From Salpingoeca rosetta (lineage: Eukaryota > Opisthokonta > Choanoflagellata > Craspedida > Salpingoecidae), in the NCBI RefSeq assembly GCF_000188695.1, contig NW_004754929.1, positions 1,534,782-1,549,679 on the forward strand: 14,898 nucleotides of DNA, written 5' to 3'. Positions 8,309 through 14,898 of this stretch are shown here, one piece after another. Position 1 is the first letter of the stretch. Each line of letters opens with the position of its first letter. Below the pieces are notes generated by a model. It ran no database searches. It worked only from the letters and a program-made list of their open reading frames with translations, and had not been told where the DNA came from. Made by a program: the position numbers and the translations under genes.

Positions 8309-8462
8309 GGAGAGAAAGTATGTAACACAAGAGAGAAGAAGGAAGAAGTGGTGACAGCAGGAACCCGAATGACAGCCGTCAACAAGACAGCAACGTGAAA
8401 CGGGCAAACGTAAGGTCAGTCCTTCTCCAGTCAGTAAGAAAGGATGCACGCTGTGCTGTGTC

Positions 8463-12680
<4,218 letters not shown>

Positions 12681-13002
12681 GGCTGGCTGTGTGCACGCTT
12701 GCCTGTGATGTATGTGTGTGTGTGTGTGCACGCGCTCGCTTGCATGGATGATCACCGTCGTGTGGATGGATGTGTATTGGTGGAGCAAACAGCTTCCGAG
12801 CAACCACCTCAACAGCCTTCAACTTTTCGGTTGCGAGTTTGGTCAGCAAAGAAAATTCATGGGAATCGTTGGTCAATGCTCATCAACGCAAGTTCGGTTG
12901 TTTATGGATGGTGGACGGAACACAACAGCACAGCAACCCATTCAACAACGCAGCAACGCGCATCTCACACAGCACGTCGCACCACACATTTAGGAACCGC
13001 TG

Positions 13003-13040
<38 letters not shown>

Positions 13041-13077
13041 TTACGTTGTTACACTTACACGCCCTCCTTACACAACT
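12681..13077. promoter_or_regulatory. Intergenic region upstream of syntrophin and downstream of the TLDc gene
   Basis: This 397-nt gap between two minus-strand genes should contain the syntrophin promoter and the 3' UTR of the TLDc gene. It has a GTGTGT run near 12712-12728, several CAACA/CAGCAA motifs at 12920-12960 and a perfect (CA)n at 13005-13037. I see no exon with splice sites, and no poly(A) signal. Confidence 0.45.
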
Positions 13078-14724
13078 TTAGAACGCTCGGATAAAGCCCC
13101 AGAGCTCCACTTCGTGGACTTTGAAGCGCGACTGTGAGGAGAGTTGTTCGTTTGCAAATGTGGTGCATTCCTGGCTGCTGCCGTCCGTAAACGTCTCCTC
13201 AAGCCACAGCCCATATCCGTTCCTGACGACAGAGCAGCAACCATGATTGTCGTCGTCGTGGTGATGGTGGTGGCGGTGGCGGTAGGTGGTGATGTGAGCA
13301 CGGGTACAGGAGGCATATGCACCGGCAACAAAACGATGAAAGGGCAAGCGAGAACGAGCGAGTAGAAGACTCAAGGAAGACTGAAGAAAGACTAAAGTTG
13401 CATCAGACCAGGTGGCAGAAAGCTCACGCACATTGTACCTCCTCCACGAAACACACACATGTATACACACATACATACACACACATACACACGCGTACAC
13501 ACACATACACAATCACACACACAATCACACACATACATACACATTCATACACGCGTAAACACATGTTCACATGCACACACACGCACCCGCCGCCGCCAAC
13601 GATGAGAGAGTCTTTGCTGGCGAGCTGCACATAGGTGTTGTCTCCGGTCCAGTTGAACACTTTAAATTCGGGATACATCTTCAACAACACGCCACCATAC
13701 ATAAACATGTGCACCGCGTGAGTCGAAAGCTGTACTGTGCTGTGTTGGGCTGGGGTGTGCCGTGTTTTGTGGCAACCATTGGAACACGCATGCGCTCTGC
13801 TCTGCATCTAGCTCCCCCTCCCCTGCCGGCTTTCTCACCAGCCCACACACCTTGAAAAGGAACGATGTGCCGCCCCCGAAGTAGGACTTGGACGGCTCCC
13901 ACGTGTCCGTCACAAACGCGCCAAATACCTACATGGCGAGGCGGAAAGTGAGAACACCCTTTCATCATCCACACAAGCATCCATACGCGAACTTCCACAT
14001 AAACCATGCGAACATGCACGTAAACCATACGAACATGCACATAAACATGCGAACATCCACATAAAACATGCGAACATCAACATAAAACCTTCCGCAGCAA
14101 TGCTATGGCACACATACACACGCGTACACACACATACACAATCACACACACAATCACACACATACATACACATTCATACACGCGTAAACACATGTTCACA
14201 TGCACACACACGCACCCGCCGCCGCCAACGATGAGAGAGTCTTTGCTGGCGAGCTGCACATAGGTGTTGTCTCCGGTCCAGTTGAACACTTTAAATTCGG
14301 GATACATCTTCAACAACACGCCACCATACATAAACATGTGCACCGCGTGAGTCGAAAGCTGTACTGTGCTGTGTTGGGCTGGGGTGTGCCGTGTTTTGTG
14401 GCAACCATTGGAACACGCATGCGCTCTGCTCTGCATCTAGCTCCCCCTCCCCTGCCGGCTTTCTCACCAGCCCACACACCTTGAAAAGGAACGATGTGCC
14501 GCCCCCGAAGTAGGACTTGGACGGCTCCCACGTGTCCGTCACAAACGCGCCAAATACCTAAATGGCGAGGGGGAAAGTGAGAACACCCTTTCATCATCCA
14601 CACAAGCATTCATACGCGAACATACATATAAACCATGCGAACATGCACATAAAACATGCGAACATCAACATAAACATGCGAACGCGTACCCACACACACT
14701 CACTCTCACACACTCACTCTCTCA

Positions 14725-14757
<33 letters not shown>

Positions 14758-14898
14758 ACACACGCGCACACACACACACACAACCAGTGTTTGTGCACTT
14801 TCACGCCCAGGGAAAGCGTACATTGCCCTCAAAATCGCGCACGAAGAGGATGGAGGGTCCAGGACACGTGAGCGCGCAGCGGTAGAGGGTGGACAGGC
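13078..14898 (-). CDS. OXR1/NCOA7-like TLDc-domain protein, C-terminal exons (partial)
   Basis: TLDc proteins of the OXR1/NCOA7 group protect against oxidative stress and interact with the vacuolar ATPase. Exons: 14822 to beyond 14898 (LSTLYRCALTC to RDFEGN), then exon a (78 nt: VFGAFVTDTWEPS, YFGGGTSFLFK), exon b (92 nt: YPEFKVFNWTGDNTYVQLAS, SLIVGGG) and the last exon 13222-13078 (NGYGLWLEETF, CTTFANEQLSS, VHEVELWGF, stop TAA). Together they give a complete TLDc core closely resembling human OXR1 (FCPEFEVFKWTGDN, GGGGG, CKTFGN, IEIWAF). Exons a and b each occur twice: a at 13851-13928 and 14480-14557, b at 13587-13678 and 14216-14307. Phases allow a then b then last exon from either copy, but b joined to the next a breaks the frame. 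The N-terminal part lies off the right edge. Confidence 0.9.
13480..14108. repeat. 629-bp tandem duplication, copy A (holds TLDc exons a and b)
   Basis: Bases 13480-13931 match copy B base for base in the parts I compared (about 450 bp, including both exons, the intron between them and the flanking CA-type repeats). Beyond 13931 the copies differ by substitutions and by the number of units of a roughly 21-bp minisatellite. The last about 20 bases (CCGCAGCAATGCTATGG region) have no counterpart after copy B and may be junction filler. Confidence 0.93.
13983..14088. repeat. About 21-bp minisatellite at the end of duplication copy A
   Basis: About five degenerate head-to-tail units of the form ATGCGAACATNCACATAAAC. 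The matching stretch of copy B (about 14612-14685) has about three and a half units, so this array changed length after duplication or helped cause it. Confidence 0.85.
14109..14685. repeat. 629-bp tandem duplication, copy B (holds TLDc exons a and b)
   Basis: Second copy, offset by 629 bp. Exon a is 14480-14557 and exon b 14216-14307, both identical to copy A. The acceptor before exon a reads CATTTAG here and CATGTAG in copy A; both are usable. Divergence is confined to the right-hand end. Confidence 0.93.
14699..14782. repeat. CA/CG alternating purine-pyrimidine tract in TLDc-gene intron
   Basis: CACT-type repeats lead into (CA)n, a (CG)7 core at about 14741-14754 and more CA/CGCA. From about 14722 the strand alternates pyrimidine and purine almost without a break for about 60 bp, the sequence type most prone to left-handed Z-DNA. 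Confidence 0.85.

Larger units (their letters stand above)
7869..8462. promoter_or_regulatory. Intergenic region upstream of tRNase Z and downstream of syntrophin
   Basis: Both neighbours are on the minus strand, so this gap should hold the tRNase Z promoter and the syntrophin 3' UTR and terminator. Visible elements: two copies of GATTTTACCAA at 8087-8097 and 8108-8118 (21 bp apart), two copies of GCACGTTGTTGT at 8027 and 8053, a perfect 16-bp palindrome at 8142-8157, and a GGGA/(GA)n tract at about 8228-8301. No convincing coding exon or poly(A) signal was found. Confidence 0.5.

Noticed and set aside
13983..14088. CRISPR-like or regulatory array of 21-bp units
   Set aside because: Degenerate contiguous units without spacers, differing in number between the two duplication copies.

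Overview
This window is eukaryotic nuclear DNA, intron-dense and compact: five genes, most introns of about 150-370 nt, GT-AG splice sites, intergenic gaps of about 300-600 nt, and heavy dinucleotide microsatellite content. A full syntrophin (split PH-PDZ-PH-PH-SU architecture) sits beside an OXR1/NCOA7-type TLDc gene and a long-form tRNase Z. Syntrophins are known from animals and their unicellular relatives, so a choanoflagellate or other unicellular holozoan is my best guess. That is inference from gene content and compactness; no species marker was checked.

Layout. (1) 30-133, minus: first coding exon of an unrecognised secreted or membrane protein, running off the left edge. (2) 455-2643, plus: six-exon tetratricopeptide (kinesin-light-chain-type TPR) protein, divergent from gene 1. 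(3) 3269-7694 (possibly to 7868), minus: six-exon tRNase Z long form (ELAC2 family), convergent with gene 2; its first intron holds a 100-N assembly gap. (4) 8463-12680, minus: 13-exon syntrophin of 530 residues. (5) 13078 to beyond 14898, minus: C-terminal exons of an OXR1/NCOA7-like TLDc protein, two of which are present twice in a 629-bp tandem duplication. Exon models were built by hand from homology remembered for these families plus splice sites. All junction phases agree, and the three complete models give whole numbers of codons.

The genes do not form an obvious pathway: tRNA 3'-end processing, cytoskeletal/membrane scaffolding, oxidative-stress/V-ATPase-related TLDc, and a TPR adaptor. 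The window's most distinctive traits are non-coding. UG-type repeats (on the sense strand) often begin at or just after the 5' splice site. Several introns carry both a (GT)n and a (CA)n tract and could fold into long hairpins. The TLDc gene carries a very recent-looking exon-pair duplication whose two copies cannot be joined in series without a frameshift. I see no tRNA, rRNA, transposase or CRISPR array.
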